63,241 nucleotides of DNA from Planctomycetales bacterium (lineage in GTDB: Bacteria; Planctomycetota; Planctomycetia; Pirellulales; Lacipirellulaceae): NCBI GenBank assembly GCA_020427145.1, contig JAGQOU010000041.1, forward strand, positions 1-63,241, given 5' to 3'. The position numbers were made by a program, and so were the translations under genes. The notes beneath the pieces are model-generated. The model saw only the letters and a list, made by a program, of their open reading frames with translations, was not told the DNA's origin and ran no database searches. Positions 34,471 through 43,579 of the stretch are shown one piece after another (the stretch's first letter is position 1; each line of letters starts with the position of its first letter).

Positions 34471-34640
34471 GACGCGTTTTGCAGACCCCGCACTCCGCCA
34501 GCAAATCCTTCAGCGCCTGCGGGCGTCGCGACCGCCGCGCCGCAGTGGTCCCGCGCCGACCTCTGATCACCCAGGGCCTTGCTCAGCTGGCTCGTTGGCA
34601 GATTCCGTTTCCCGCACGAGGACTGCAGAGTCGTTTTCTA

Positions 34641-34818
34641 GAACCGCCAAGCACGCCAATTGCGCCAAGGAGTCGATTTGGGGCAGGATCACAGGATTGG
34701 CAGGATCTACAGGGTGATTGCCGACCACGGCTAGCTCGCGTCTCTCAGTCGTCGATCCAGTCGATCTTGGGCATCCTGTGATCCTGTTGATTCCTTGGCT
34801 TGGCGTACTTGGCGGTTC
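34641..34818. repeat. 178-bp imperfect inverted-repeat element (MITE-like)
   Basis: Three paired blocks: GAACCGCCAAGCACGCCAA at 34641-34659 with 34800-34818 (18 of 19), GCCAAGGA at 34664-34671 with 34792-34799 (8 of 8), and CAGGATCACAGGAT at 34684-34697 with 34773-34786 (14 of 14). The centre (34698-34772) is unpaired. No coding sequence is present in this 474-nt gap between the zinc-ribbon gene and the PfkB gene. The GCCAAG and ACAGGAT core words are typical of noncoding planctomycete repeats (from memory). Confidence 0.75.
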
Positions 34819-34944
34819 GCGACTTCTCATACGGCAGCTCTCCTGCCGTTTCCCGCCGCACCCTTGTCCTCGCCCGGCGAGTCCGGTCATAATCGCGGCT
34901 TTGAACTTCGCCATCTGTCGTCCTTCCCCGGGAATCTGCTCGCC

Positions 34945-35847
34945 ATGCCGCTTGTTGTTGTTGGATCGGTTGCTATTGATAATGTCGAAACGCCCACCGA
35001 GCGGCGGGACAACCTGCTGGGCGGCTCGGCGACCCACTTTTCCGTGGCCGCCAGCTTCTTCACCGGCGTGCGACTGGTGGGCGTCGTGGGCGCCGACTGG
35101 CCCGAGGAGCATACCCAGATGCTCATCAGCAAGGGGATCGACACCTCCGGGTTGCACTTGGTCCCCGAGGGCAAGACGTTCACCTGGACGGGTCGCTATC
35201 TGCCCAACATGAACGACCGCGAAACGCTCGACGTGCAGCTGAACGTGTTCGGCGAGTTCGACCCCAAGCTGCCCGAAAGCTACAAGCGGGCCAAGTACGT
35301 GTTTCTGGCCAACGGCGTGCCGGGCGTGCAGATGAAGGTGCTCGATCAGGTCCCGGGCCGCAAGCTGGCGGTCGCCGACACGATGGACCTGTGGATCAAC
35401 ACCCAACGGGCCGACCTCGACAAACTGCTGGACCAGCTCGACGGCTTGGTGCTCAACGACGCCGAGGCGAAGCTGCTCACGGGCACCGAGAATCTGGTGG
35501 CCGCGGGCAAGGCGGTGCAGGCGATGGGTCCCAAGTTCGTGATCATCAAAAAGGGCGAGCACGGCGCCATGTTCTTCGGCGAGCATGAGACCTACGTGAT
35601 GCCCGCGTTCCCGACGCCCAACGTCATCGACCCCACCGGCGCCGGCGACAGCTTTGCCGGCGGCATGATGGGCTACCTCGCCGAGCAAGACGCCTTCGAT
35701 CCCGAAACGCTCAAGACCGCGATGGCTTACGGCGTGGTGGTCGCCAGTTTCAACGTCGAAGGATTTGGGCTGGAACGGATGCACGAAATCAGCCGCGACG
35801 AGATCGACCAGCGGATGGACGCATTTCGCAAGATGCTGAGTTTTTAG
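34945..35847 (+). CDS. PfkB-family carbohydrate/nucleoside kinase
   Basis: A 300-residue ribokinase-fold kinase transferring phosphate from ATP to a sugar or nucleoside. The N-terminal GSVAIDNVETP and GGSATHFSVAA (PfkB signature 1 region) and the C-terminal DPTGAGDSFAGG (signature 2, with catalytic base D235) are clear. ATG 34945 starts directly at the first beta strand; upstream in-frame sequence crosses the inverted-repeat element and is not protein-like. The substrate is not evident; adenosine or ribose kinases are the nearest in pattern. Confidence 0.92.
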   Translation: MPLVVVGSVAIDNVETPTERRDNLLGGSATHFSVAASFFTGVRLVGVVGADWPEEHTQMLISKGIDTSGLHLVPEGKTFTWTGRYLPNMNDRETLDVQLNVFGEFDPKLPESYKRAKYVFLANGVPGVQMKVLDQVPGRKLAVADTMDLWINTQRADLDKLLDQLDGLVLNDAEAKLLTGTENLVAAGKAVQAMGPKFVIIKKGEHGAMFFGEHETYVMPAFPTPNVIDPTGAGDSFAGGMMGYLAEQDAFDPETLKTAMAYGVVVASFNVEGFGLERMHEISRDEIDQRMDAFRKMLSF

Positions 35848-36290
35848 CCGCTTCGGCATGGGCTTGCTCGACGTACGCCGCATTCGCGTCGATCTCGGAC
35901 GACGGCGAGGTCGCATCGCCCCCCCGCTGGGCAAGTGGTCAGCGGCTCTTGATCACGAGTCGAACCGGGACGGCAGCAGCAACGCCCGCTGCTTCTTCGG
36001 CGAGTCGCGCGGCAAAACGCAATTCGCGTAAGATTCGGGCCCAGGAATCAAGCCTTCGCCCCAACGCAAGCCGCTGGGCGTCGAGAATTGGTCGACTTGC
36101 CCCAGCAAAGGCGGCAAAGGCCGCATGGCCCGACGTTTGGCGACTATTTTTCCTATTCGGCATATCGCCGGGGCGACGCCGCGTGCGCGCCCTTGACCGA
36201 TAATTCCACAGGCCGAAGCGTCGCCAGCGTGCGCAACCGGCTCTCCTGAAGTCACGATCGCCCACCTCTCCCTCCCGATCGGAACAATCG
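35848..36290. other. Intergenic region
   Basis: No gene is supported between the PfkB kinase and the BON protein. Open frames on the minus strand here are Arg/Ala-rich and lack a usable start context. No repeat was recognised. Confidence 0.35.
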
Positions 36291-36515
36291 ATGGAAGCCC
36301 TCGCACCAGCCTGCGCTCTCGTGGACCGCGTCCACGGCCTCCTGTCCCAGAGCCCGCACCTGTCTCCCCGTGACCTCGAAGTGTCTGCCGACGAGGGGTC
36401 CGTTCGTCTGCACGGCACGGTCAGCAGTTTCTTTCAGAAGCAGATGGCCCAGGAGATGCTACGCCGTGTCGACGGCGTCGAGCGCATCGTCAACATGCTG
36501 CAAGTGAATTGGTAG
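36291..36515 (+). CDS. BON-domain protein, 74 aa
   Basis: A single BON module: SPRDLEVSADEGSVRLHGTV, then QKQMAQEMLRRVDGVERIVN and NMLQVNW, the beta-alpha-beta pattern with the conserved Gly and terminal Val-hydrophobic strand. There is no signal peptide, unlike OsmY-type BON proteins, so it is probably cytoplasmic. The family is linked to membrane or ligand association. No operon partner is obvious. Confidence 0.78.
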   Translation: MEALAPACALVDRVHGLLSQSPHLSPRDLEVSADEGSVRLHGTVSSFFQKQMAQEMLRRVDGVERIVNMLQVNW

Positions 36516-36651
36516 CGGTCGCCCGCGCCGCATCGTCCGCACGAGCCCACTCGCGCCACAAGCTGCTTCCGCATCTCCACGCGAGCGGCGGGCGTAAGCC
36601 CGCTGTTTCTACGAGCGCTGGGCGAGCGTTCTACTTTGCGAGGGGCAAGCC

Positions 36652-36678
36652 AACAGGGGGCTGACGCCCCCCGCTCGC
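36652..36678. repeat. 27-nt GC-rich hairpin repeat, copy 2
   Basis: AACAGGGGGCT-GAC-GCCCCCCGCTCGC, 25 of 27 identical to 13062-13088. It is located between the BON gene and the SMP-30 gene. Confidence 0.6.
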
Positions 36679-36800
36679 TGACTTGTGCGTTGGCGAGCCA
36701 TTCGAGCGGCGGGGCTTTTGCCGTTGCGTCGGTTTCGCGATAAACTCAGCGACATGCGCCCCCCGTTGGCGCCCTCGTTTCTTTCGCTGAGGATTTCTCC

Positions 36801-37775
36801 ATGCTTCTCGCCGGTTCGCACCGCGTCGCCTCGATTCTCCAAAGCACCGGCCTCGGCTGCGTCGCCGTCGCGCTCCTCTTGCTAGGGTCCCGCGCCTCGG
36901 CGGCCGACGACGCTCTGGCGGCGCTCGGCCCCGCCGGGCCGATTGAAAAGGTGGCCGGCGACTTTGCGTTTGTCGAAGGCCCCGCCGACGACGGCCAGGG
37001 CAACCTGTACTTCACGGATATTCCCAACCAGCGGATCCACCGGCTCGCCGCCGACGGCCAGCTGACCGTGTTCGCCGAGAACTCGCGTCACACCAACGGG
37101 CTGATGTTCACCCCCGCCGGCAAGCTGCTCGCTTGCGAGATGGACGGCGCGTTGGTCGAGTGGGACGTCGCGGGCCCGACGCGGCGCGTGCTCGTCGACA
37201 AGTACGACGGCACGAGATTCAACGCCTGCAACGACCTGGTGCTCGACTCGGCCGGCGGGATTTACTTCACCGACCCGCATTACAACGCCCCCCGTCCGTT
37301 GCCGCAGACGGTGCAAGGGGTCTACTATCTCGCCCCCGACGGAACGGTCACGCGCGTCGTCGACGACCTGCCGGCGCCCAATGGCATCCTGCTGTCCAAA
37401 GACGAGCAGACACTCTTCGTCGCGCCCACCGAGTCGATGGGCGTGCTAGCCTATCCGATCGAAGCGCCAGGTAAGCTGGGCGACGGCCGCGATTTTTGCC
37501 AACTCCACGCGCGCGGCAATCGAGACATCGTCGGCTGCGACGGCTGCACGATGGACGAGCACGGCAACCTGTACGTGACCACCGAACTGGGCGTGCAGGT
37601 GGTCAGCCCGCAGGGCGAGTGGCTCGGCGTGATCGAAACCCCCGAGCAACCCGCCAACTGCACCTTCGGCGGCCCGGACGGAACGACGCTGTACGTGACC
37701 GCCCGCACGAGTTTGTATGCCGTGCCGATGCGGGTGAAGGGGCATCGGTATGGCAATAACAAATCCGCAGATTAG
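36801..37775 (+). CDS. Secreted SMP-30/gluconolactonase/LRE-family protein
   Basis: A 324-residue six-bladed beta-propeller hydrolase with a signal peptide (1-35, ending SRASA). Family features are FVEGPADDGQGNLYFTDIPN, RHTNGLMFTPAGKLLACEMD, RFNACNDLVLDSAGGIYFTD (metal-ligand Asn-Asp), APNGILLSKDEQTLFVA and GCDGCTMDEHGNLYVTT. These enzymes open sugar lactones such as gluconolactone in a Ca2+-dependent manner. Periplasmic location is predicted. It stands alone with no carbohydrate operon beside it. Confidence 0.9.
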   Translation: MLLAGSHRVASILQSTGLGCVAVALLLLGSRASAADDALAALGPAGPIEKVAGDFAFVEGPADDGQGNLYFTDIPNQRIHRLAADGQLTVFAENSRHTNGLMFTPAGKLLACEMDGALVEWDVAGPTRRVLVDKYDGTRFNACNDLVLDSAGGIYFTDPHYNAPRPLPQTVQGVYYLAPDGTVTRVVDDLPAPNGILLSKDEQTLFVAPTESMGVLAYPIEAPGKLGDGRDFCQLHARGNRDIVGCDGCTMDEHGNLYVTTELGVQVVSPQGEWLGVIETPEQPANCTFGGPDGTTLYVTARTSLYAVPMRVKGHRYGNNKSAD

Positions 37776-38114
37776 AGAGCTATCGGTCATTTTCCCTCGC
37801 GTCGGTCACATTCGGCCACGGGCTCTCCACCACCGGTGCACTCTTGACAGTTCTTGCAAAGTCTCCCTGGTGCAATCCAGTGGGGAATGGGGGAGGGCAC
37901 GGCGGCTTTCAATGCGTTCTGGGGTCTTTTCCAGTGCAACCCCGAGGAACTTCGCATCAAGGCGTGAACTTTTCCTAAAGCGCTTATTCTTCTTGTGATT
38001 CGATGCACGGTAATTTATGCTCAAGGTGAAAAAGCTACGCCGCGTTGCTCAGGGGCACGGCGGCGGTACGAGCGCTGTGGTCGTTTAGCGCCATTGCGCA
38101 AAAAGAGAAGAGAT
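37776..38114. other. Intergenic region upstream of the PEP-CTERM gene
   Basis: No gene is supported. The sequence becomes AT-richer near 37975-38020. The promoter of the PEP-CTERM gene is expected here but no reliable hexamers could be paired. Confidence 0.35.
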
Positions 38115-40589
38115 ATGACCAGACGGTTTCATCGCGTAATGCGATGTGCTGCGACGTTAATGCTCGTGCTCGCACCCTCCTCACTGCGCGCCGGTATTAT
38201 CGCTTTGGGCGACGTGACGCCCATCTCGGCTCCAGAACAATTTGAGGGAAGCCTTTTCGTTGGCGACACGGGCGCCGGCGTCTTAATCGTCAACGATGGC
38301 AGTTTGCTGCAATCGCATCGCAACTACATCGGCAACGGCGAAAATTCCCGCGGGACTGTTTTAATCGATGGCGCGGGAACGGTCTGGCAGATGTCCAGAG
38401 GAAGCGCGTTATACATCGGGATCGAGGGTCGCGGCGAGCTCATCGTGACAAACGGCGCAAACGTGGCGGAAAACGTTCACGACCCGTCGGCCCCGGCCGC
38501 GTTTTTGCATGCCTTCCTCGGCTCTGGCAGTAGCGGGTCGGGACGCGTTAGCGTAGTGGGAACCGATTCGCTATTAAACATTGCCGATCTGTGGATAGGA
38601 AACGCTGGCGACGGCAGACTCGACGTTTCGAGCGGCGGTACGGTGCAAGCCCAAAGCGTCTCCATTGGATCTCCGGCCAACGGACAAGGCAGTCTTCACG
38701 TGAGCGGAGCGGGCTCTCGACTTTCCGCAGACGAAGTGTTGCTGATAAGAAGCAGCGGCGGTGAGATACGAATTGAGAACGGCGGTCACTTTTCCGCTCC
38801 ACGCGTCAGTAGCTACGAGGGTCCTGGTCAGATTACGAACCTGGCGATCGACGGCCCGAACTCTCAGTTCAACGTTGCGTCGACGTTCGACCTTGGGCGT
38901 TCAGGGGTTGGGGATTCCGGGCAAATCTCGTTGAATATCAGCGATGGCGGAGTAGCAAATACTGGTGCCGCGAATGTCTCTCCCGGCGGCTTGAACGCGC
39001 AATTGAACGTTGACATCGACGGGGCGGAGTCACGATGGACTGTCTCGGGAGACGCTAGAATATCACAATACCGCGGCTCAACCGTCGCCGTGAATCTGAG
39101 CAACGGCGGGCTCCTTGAAGCGACGGGCGACGTCATTCTGAATTTCGATGATGAAGGCGGTGCATTTACTTTTGATCAGGGCGCCCTGAAAGGGCAGACG
39201 ATTCTTGCACGGCCCGACGACTTCCACGGCGTCGGAACGATTGAAGCGAAGGGATGGCTACTCCGAGGCAATTGGACCGTCAGCAGCTTTACTGATTTGC
39301 CCACGGAATTCGTTCTGGACGAACTTCCTGGACAACACATCGCCGTGAGCGTCGACTGGAACGCTACGGTGGCGCCATTGGGCGTCGACGACGGCGAATT
39401 GAACATTACTGACGGTTCCGACTTGTCGTCAGCGTGGGGGTACGCTGGCTACTTCTCCGGTTCGAAAGGCGCCATAAACGTCCATGGACGGGAAACGAGG
39501 TGGCGCATGGGCGACCACACCTACGTTGGGTACGACGGGATCGGAATCCTCAATATCTTCGAGGGGGCCGTCGTGAACGGCAACTCTGCCAGTGTGCAAT
39601 CCTCTGATTCAGCGTTGGTCGGCGTCGGCTCGACCGTCGCCGTCGATGGCGTGAACACAGAATGGAACCTCGACGGGATGCTTGAAATCGGCAGGCAGGG
39701 TTCACTAATTGTGACCGGAGGCGGTGTAGTATCGAGTGGCCGAGCCAGTCTCTCCGCGAGTAGCGCGCAGGCCACCGCAACGATTGACGGCGCCGGCTCC
39801 CGCTGGACGATCGCGGGAACGTTGGAAATCGGTCAGTTAGGCCACAGCCTTTTGGCACTGTCGAACGGTGGCTACGTCGAAAGCCAAGAAACCTCATTCC
39901 GCGGTTCGTCTCGCTCAAACGCCACAGTGAATATCGCAGGCAGCGAATCACTGTGGCATACGATCGGCGACATTTCCACGACCGATGATTGCGACTTGGA
40001 CCTTTCAATCTCGGATGGCGGGCGTTTGACTGTTGGCGGTGATTTCCGCTTCTCGCAGTCAACTCGCTTGCACTTGACGCTCGTCGCCGACGAAGAACCG
40101 TCCTTGGAGATCGGCGGCGACCTCCTGCTCAATGGCGAATTGCAAATTGACTTAGCCAACGGAACGGCATTGACGCCTGGCCAGGAATTCTTGATTGTAA
40201 GCGTAGCAGGCAACGTCGATGGCGCCTTTCCGATGTTCGCAGAAGGCGCTCTCGTGGGCAAGTTCGGCGGTGCGCCGCTGTCAATTTCCTATCACGGAGG
40301 CGACGGAAACGACATCGTGCTGACGTCCCTAGGCCTCAGCGGCGACTACGACCACAACGGTGTCGTCGACAGCGGCGATTTTCTGGTATGGCAACGCGGC
40401 GAGTCGGCGCATGCCGACGGAATTGCGGACCTGGGCTACTGGGCAGCCAACTACGGCTACGCCAACGAAAACCATATCAAGACGCACCAGACGCCTGAAC
40501 CCGCAGCGATAATGCTGGCCCTCGTCGCCCTCGCCATGTGCTACCGACGAGCAACTCGTTCTTGCAGACGTGATTTGCAGCGTCTCTAA
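38115..40589 (+). CDS. PEP-CTERM-sorted beta-helix repeat protein with dockerin-like segment
   Basis: An 824-residue exported protein. The signal peptide (about 1-25, ending LRAG) is followed by a long array of PEP-CTERM-associated repeats such as LYIGIEGRGELIVTNGANV, LWIGNAGDGRLDVSSGG, TYVGYDGIGILNIFEGA and LEIGRQGSLIVTGGG, expected to form a beta helix. Near the end GDYDHNGVVDSGDFLVWQRG is a dockerin-like calcium loop, with a degenerate partner ADLGYWAANYG. The last 32 residues are TPEPAAIMLALVALAMCYRR followed by basic residues, a PEP-CTERM exosortase signal. ATG 38115 directly precedes the signal peptide. No exosortase is in the window. Confidence 0.87.
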   Translation: MTRRFHRVMRCAATLMLVLAPSSLRAGIIALGDVTPISAPEQFEGSLFVGDTGAGVLIVNDGSLLQSHRNYIGNGENSRGTVLIDGAGTVWQMSRGSALYIGIEGRGELIVTNGANVAENVHDPSAPAAFLHAFLGSGSSGSGRVSVVGTDSLLNIADLWIGNAGDGRLDVSSGGTVQAQSVSIGSPANGQGSLHVSGAGSRLSADEVLLIRSSGGEIRIENGGHFSAPRVSSYEGPGQITNLAIDGPNSQFNVASTFDLGRSGVGDSGQISLNISDGGVANTGAANVSPGGLNAQLNVDIDGAESRWTVSGDARISQYRGSTVAVNLSNGGLLEATGDVILNFDDEGGAFTFDQGALKGQTILARPDDFHGVGTIEAKGWLLRGNWTVSSFTDLPTEFVLDELPGQHIAVSVDWNATVAPLGVDDGELNITDGSDLSSAWGYAGYFSGSKGAINVHGRETRWRMGDHTYVGYDGIGILNIFEGAVVNGNSASVQSSDSALVGVGSTVAVDGVNTEWNLDGMLEIGRQGSLIVTGGGVVSSGRASLSASSAQATATIDGAGSRWTIAGTLEIGQLGHSLLALSNGGYVESQETSFRGSSRSNATVNIAGSESLWHTIGDISTTDDCDLDLSISDGGRLTVGGDFRFSQSTRLHLTLVADEEPSLEIGGDLLLNGELQIDLANGTALTPGQEFLIVSVAGNVDGAFPMFAEGALVGKFGGAPLSISYHGGDGNDIVLTSLGLSGDYDHNGVVDSGDFLVWQRGESAHADGIADLGYWAANYGYANENHIKTHQTPEPAAIMLALVALAMCYRRATRSCRRDLQRL

Positions 40590-40596
40590 ACCAACG

Positions 40597-42279
40597 TCAC
40601 TCCCGCCCAAAACAGACCAGACACATATCATCGCTCTGCGGGAAGCTGCCGGCGAATTTGCGGACTTCTTCCAGGATGTACGGGCCCAGGCACGCGCTGG
40701 TCACGCTCTGGTTGCCCGCCAACTCGGCCAGGCGTTCCAGGCCGAAGAGTTCCCGGTCGCGGTTCATCGCTTCGCTGAACCCGTCGGTGAACATGGTGAG
40801 AAACTCGCCCGCGGCCAGCGGACGGCGGTAGGCTTCGAACTCGTAGTCGTCCATCACCCCCAGCGGCAGGCCGGCTTCCTCGCCGCCGATTTCTTCAACG
40901 GTCCCCGTGGCGGTGCGCAATAGCGGCGGCATGTGGCCGGCGTTCACCAGCGTCATCTCGTTCGTCTTGGGATCGACGATCGCCAGGATCATCGTGACGA
41001 ACCGATCGTCCCAGCCGTAGGCGCAGAATGCGGCGTTAATCTTGTTGACTGCCGCCACGGGGTCGCTCTCGCGGGCCAGCCAGAAACGGACGTCGCTGGA
41101 GAGTTTGGCCATGATGATGGCAGCCGACACGCCTTTGCCGGCGACGTCGCCCACGACCGCCGCAAACCGGTCCTCCGGCAGCGCGATGTAGTCGTAGTAG
41201 TCGCCCCCCACCTGGTAGGCGCTTTCGTAGTGCTGGAAGAAATGATAACCCGGCACGTCGGGCGACTTCGAAGGGAGCAGCGTCCGCTGCATCTCACGGG
41301 CGAGTTCCAGGTCGCGCTCCAGCGCCTGCTGCCGCATGATGCTTTCGTGCATGCGGGCGTTGTCCATGGCGATGGCCGCCTGGTTGGCCACGCCGGCCAA
41401 CACCCGCAGGTCCTGCTCGGTGAACCGCGCTCGCTGGTCGCTGGTGTCAATCTGCAGCACTCCCAACGCTTCGCCGTCGCCGTCGATCAGCGGCGCGCAA
41501 ATCAGCGAGCGAATGCTGAAGTCCGCGATGCTCTGGGCCATGTTGAACCGGGAGTCGCTGCTCGCGTCGGCCGACAAGATCGCCTGCTTGTCGTTCATCG
41601 CCTTCTCGACGATGGTGCGGCTGAACCGCATCTCGGCGCCTTCCTCGCCGCGGCGCGCCTTGGCCGCCACCGCCGCCAGGGGGCCGTTCTCCACCGGCCG
41701 GCGAATCACGAACCCGCGGTCGGCCTGCACGAAAATCTTGAACAGGCTGTCGAGCACCTTCGGCAGAATCTCTTTCTCATCGAGCGTCTTGCCCAGGTTG
41801 TGGGAGATCTCGAGAATCGCCTGCAGCTGCGTCTCCGGCTTGGCGGACGTCTGCCAGGTCGACGACGCCCCGCGGCCGACGTCGAGCGTGGCCATGATGC
41901 TCGACCCTTCGCCCTCGTCGGCCGTGACGGCCATGGGCGCCAGCAGCGACGACGCGGTGGGACTCGCCCCGCCCAACTTCGCGGCGGTCTCCAACGAGCG
42001 GAACTCGAACAGCACGTCGCAGATTAGCACCTGGTCGCCGTCGCGCAGTTCGGCGACTTCCACGACCCGCTGGCCGTTGACGTACGTGCCGTTGCGGCTG
42101 CCGTGGTCCCGCAGCAGGGTTTGCCCCGAGCCGAGCTCAATCGACGCGTGGCGGCGGCTGACCGCGGCCACGTCTAACACCACGTCGCACTCGGGGCTGC
42201 GGCCGATGACGGCGAGCGGCGCGACGAGATCGAATTTCTTACCGATTTCGGGGCCTTGGAGGATCTTCAGACTGGTCAT
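40597..42279 (-). CDS. FHA-GAF-SpoIIE serine phosphatase (RsbU-like)
   Basis: A 560-residue signalling protein. Residues 1-95 are an FHA domain (VIGRSPECDVVL, SRRHASIE, HGSRNGTYVNG) that binds phosphothreonine; about 150-310 is a GAF sensor domain; about 330-560 is a PP2C-type SpoIIE/RsbU phosphatase with YQVGGDYYDYI, VGDVAGKGVSAAIIMA, LVNAGHMPPLL and FTDGFSEAMN metal-binding blocks. It would dephosphorylate an anti-sigma antagonist in a partner-switching pathway. No anti-sigma kinase or antagonist gene is nearby. It converges on the PEP-CTERM gene with 7 nt between stops. Confidence 0.94.
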   Translation of the reverse strand: MTSLKILQGPEIGKKFDLVAPLAVIGRSPECDVVLDVAAVSRRHASIELGSGQTLLRDHGSRNGTYVNGQRVVEVAELRDGDQVLICDVLFEFRSLETAAKLGGASPTASSLLAPMAVTADEGEGSSIMATLDVGRGASSTWQTSAKPETQLQAILEISHNLGKTLDEKEILPKVLDSLFKIFVQADRGFVIRRPVENGPLAAVAAKARRGEEGAEMRFSRTIVEKAMNDKQAILSADASSDSRFNMAQSIADFSIRSLICAPLIDGDGEALGVLQIDTSDQRARFTEQDLRVLAGVANQAAIAMDNARMHESIMRQQALERDLELAREMQRTLLPSKSPDVPGYHFFQHYESAYQVGGDYYDYIALPEDRFAAVVGDVAGKGVSAAIIMAKLSSDVRFWLARESDPVAAVNKINAAFCAYGWDDRFVTMILAIVDPKTNEMTLVNAGHMPPLLRTATGTVEEIGGEEAGLPLGVMDDYEFEAYRRPLAAGEFLTMFTDGFSEAMNRDRELFGLERLAELAGNQSVTSACLGPYILEEVRKFAGSFPQSDDMCLVCFGRE

Positions 42280-42495
42280 ACGAGAACACTGTGCGGGGGA
42301 GAGCAGGGCGGCCGGCGGGGAGGCGACGCCGGCGCAAGCCCTGATTCTATGGGCCCTTGCGCGGCAGCGTCAACGGTCGGCGGCCTTGACGCCGAGCCGA
42401 GGCAAACCTACGTTTACGGGACTGGCGCCCGCGCAGCGAACCGACCTGCCCAGGTCCCAACCGCCGCCGGCCCGCACGGCTCGGCCCGACCACAC

Positions 42496-42567
42496 TGGGG
42501 TGTGGTGTAATTGGCAACACGACGGATTCTGATTCCGTTATTCAAGGTTCAAGTCCTTGCACCCCAG
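42496..42567 (+). tRNA. tRNA-Gln (anticodon CTG)
   Basis: A 72-nt cloverleaf: acceptor TGGGGTG pairs with CACCCCA with discriminator G; anticodon stem ACGGA/TCCGT closes the loop TTCTGAT, giving anticodon CTG; T arm CAAGG-TTCAAGT-CCTTG. CCA is not encoded. It reads CAG glutamine codons and would be charged by the GlnRS at 13.2 kb. Confidence 0.95.
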
Positions 42568-42665
42568 CTTCCCTTTCTTGCTGGCCGGCAATCAACAACA
42601 CGGCCATCGCAAGTCGCGCTGTGACGGGACGGCGCAGCCCGCTGATCGTCACTGAGGCGCCATCG

Positions 42666-43481
42666 ATGCTGCCGCTGTTGGGACTGATCGCCTTGGGGTT
42701 CGCGGTCGGCGCCTTTGGCACATTGGTCGGGGCCGGCGGCGGGTTTCTCTTGACCCCACTGCTGTTGCTGCTCTATCCGCTGGAAAGTGCGGCTACGATC
42801 ACCAGCATTTCGCTGGCCGTCGCGTTTCTGAACGCGCTGTCGGGTTCGCTTGCCTACGCCCGCATGCGGCGAATCGATTATCGCTCCGGGGCTTTGTTCA
42901 CCGCCGCCGCAATTCCTGGAGCCGCCGTGGGCGCACTGGCAACACGCTGGGTGCCGCGGGATTATTTCAACGGCATCTTCGGGGCCGTCCTTATCGCGGC
43001 CGCTAGCTACTTGCTGACACGGGGCGATAGCGACCGTCGTTCTGGTTCCTTGGACGAACGCTCGCAAACGCTCCGCACAGTCGTCGATTGGCAAGGAACG
43101 GAATTCGCCTACCGCAGCCGGCCCGCCGCGGGCGCCGGCCTGAGTTTCGCCGTCGCGCTCTTGGCAAGTTTTTTGGGGCTTGGCGGCGGGATTATCCACG
43201 TTCCCGTGCTGTCTCAGGTGCTGGGCTTTCCCGTCCAAATTGCCACCGCCACGTCGCACTTTGTGCTGGCGTTCGCCGCGTTTGCCGGCACCGTGGCGCA
43301 CATTGCGACAGGCGAGTTTGCACGCGGCGTGCATCGCACGCTGGCGCTGGGCGTGGGCGCCCTGATCGGAGCCCAAGTCGGAGCCATGCTTTCGCATCGC
43401 ATCGATCCTAAATGGATCTTGCGGTGCCTCGCCGCGGCGCTCGCACTCGTTGGCGTGCGGATGCTGTTCAGCCTCTCATGA
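42666..43481 (+). CDS. TauE/SafE-family sulfite/organosulfonate exporter-like permease
   Basis: A 271-residue integral membrane protein with about eight helices and the two-repeat TauE/SafE pattern: GAFGTLVGAGGGFLLTPLLL in the first half and SFLGLGGGIIHVPVLSQVLG in the second. Proteins of this family move sulfite, sulfoacetate or other organic anions. ATG 42666 is chosen at the first helix; an in-frame start at 42621 adds a hydrophilic leader. It follows tRNA-Gln by about 100 nt. No sulfur-metabolism genes are adjacent. Confidence 0.87.
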   Translation: MLPLLGLIALGFAVGAFGTLVGAGGGFLLTPLLLLLYPLESAATITSISLAVAFLNALSGSLAYARMRRIDYRSGALFTAAAIPGAAVGALATRWVPRDYFNGIFGAVLIAAASYLLTRGDSDRRSGSLDERSQTLRTVVDWQGTEFAYRSRPAAGAGLSFAVALLASFLGLGGGIIHVPVLSQVLGFPVQIATATSHFVLAFAAFAGTVAHIATGEFARGVHRTLALGVGALIGAQVGAMLSHRIDPKWILRCLAAALALVGVRMLFSLS

Positions 43482-43579
43482 AGGCGTCGCCAACGGGATC
43501 GTCGCCTACGTCCCCGGCGGAACCGCTCAACGCGACGGCCCGGTTCACGCCCGTGTCGCCAAGTCGCCGCCCGCGCGCC

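Noticed and set aside
32500..34818. Genomic island or prophage around the RAYT
   Set aside because: Only one transposase of the domesticated RAYT type, no integrase, no phage genes and no tRNA target; the region is a repeat-rich intergenic patch.
37846..37851. TTGACA as a -35 element for the PEP-CTERM gene
   Set aside because: No acceptable -10 hexamer at 16-18 nt downstream and the gene starts about 260 nt later.
42580..42593. TTGCTGGCCGGCAA downstream of tRNA-Gln as terminator
   Set aside because: Short stem, no loop and no T-run.
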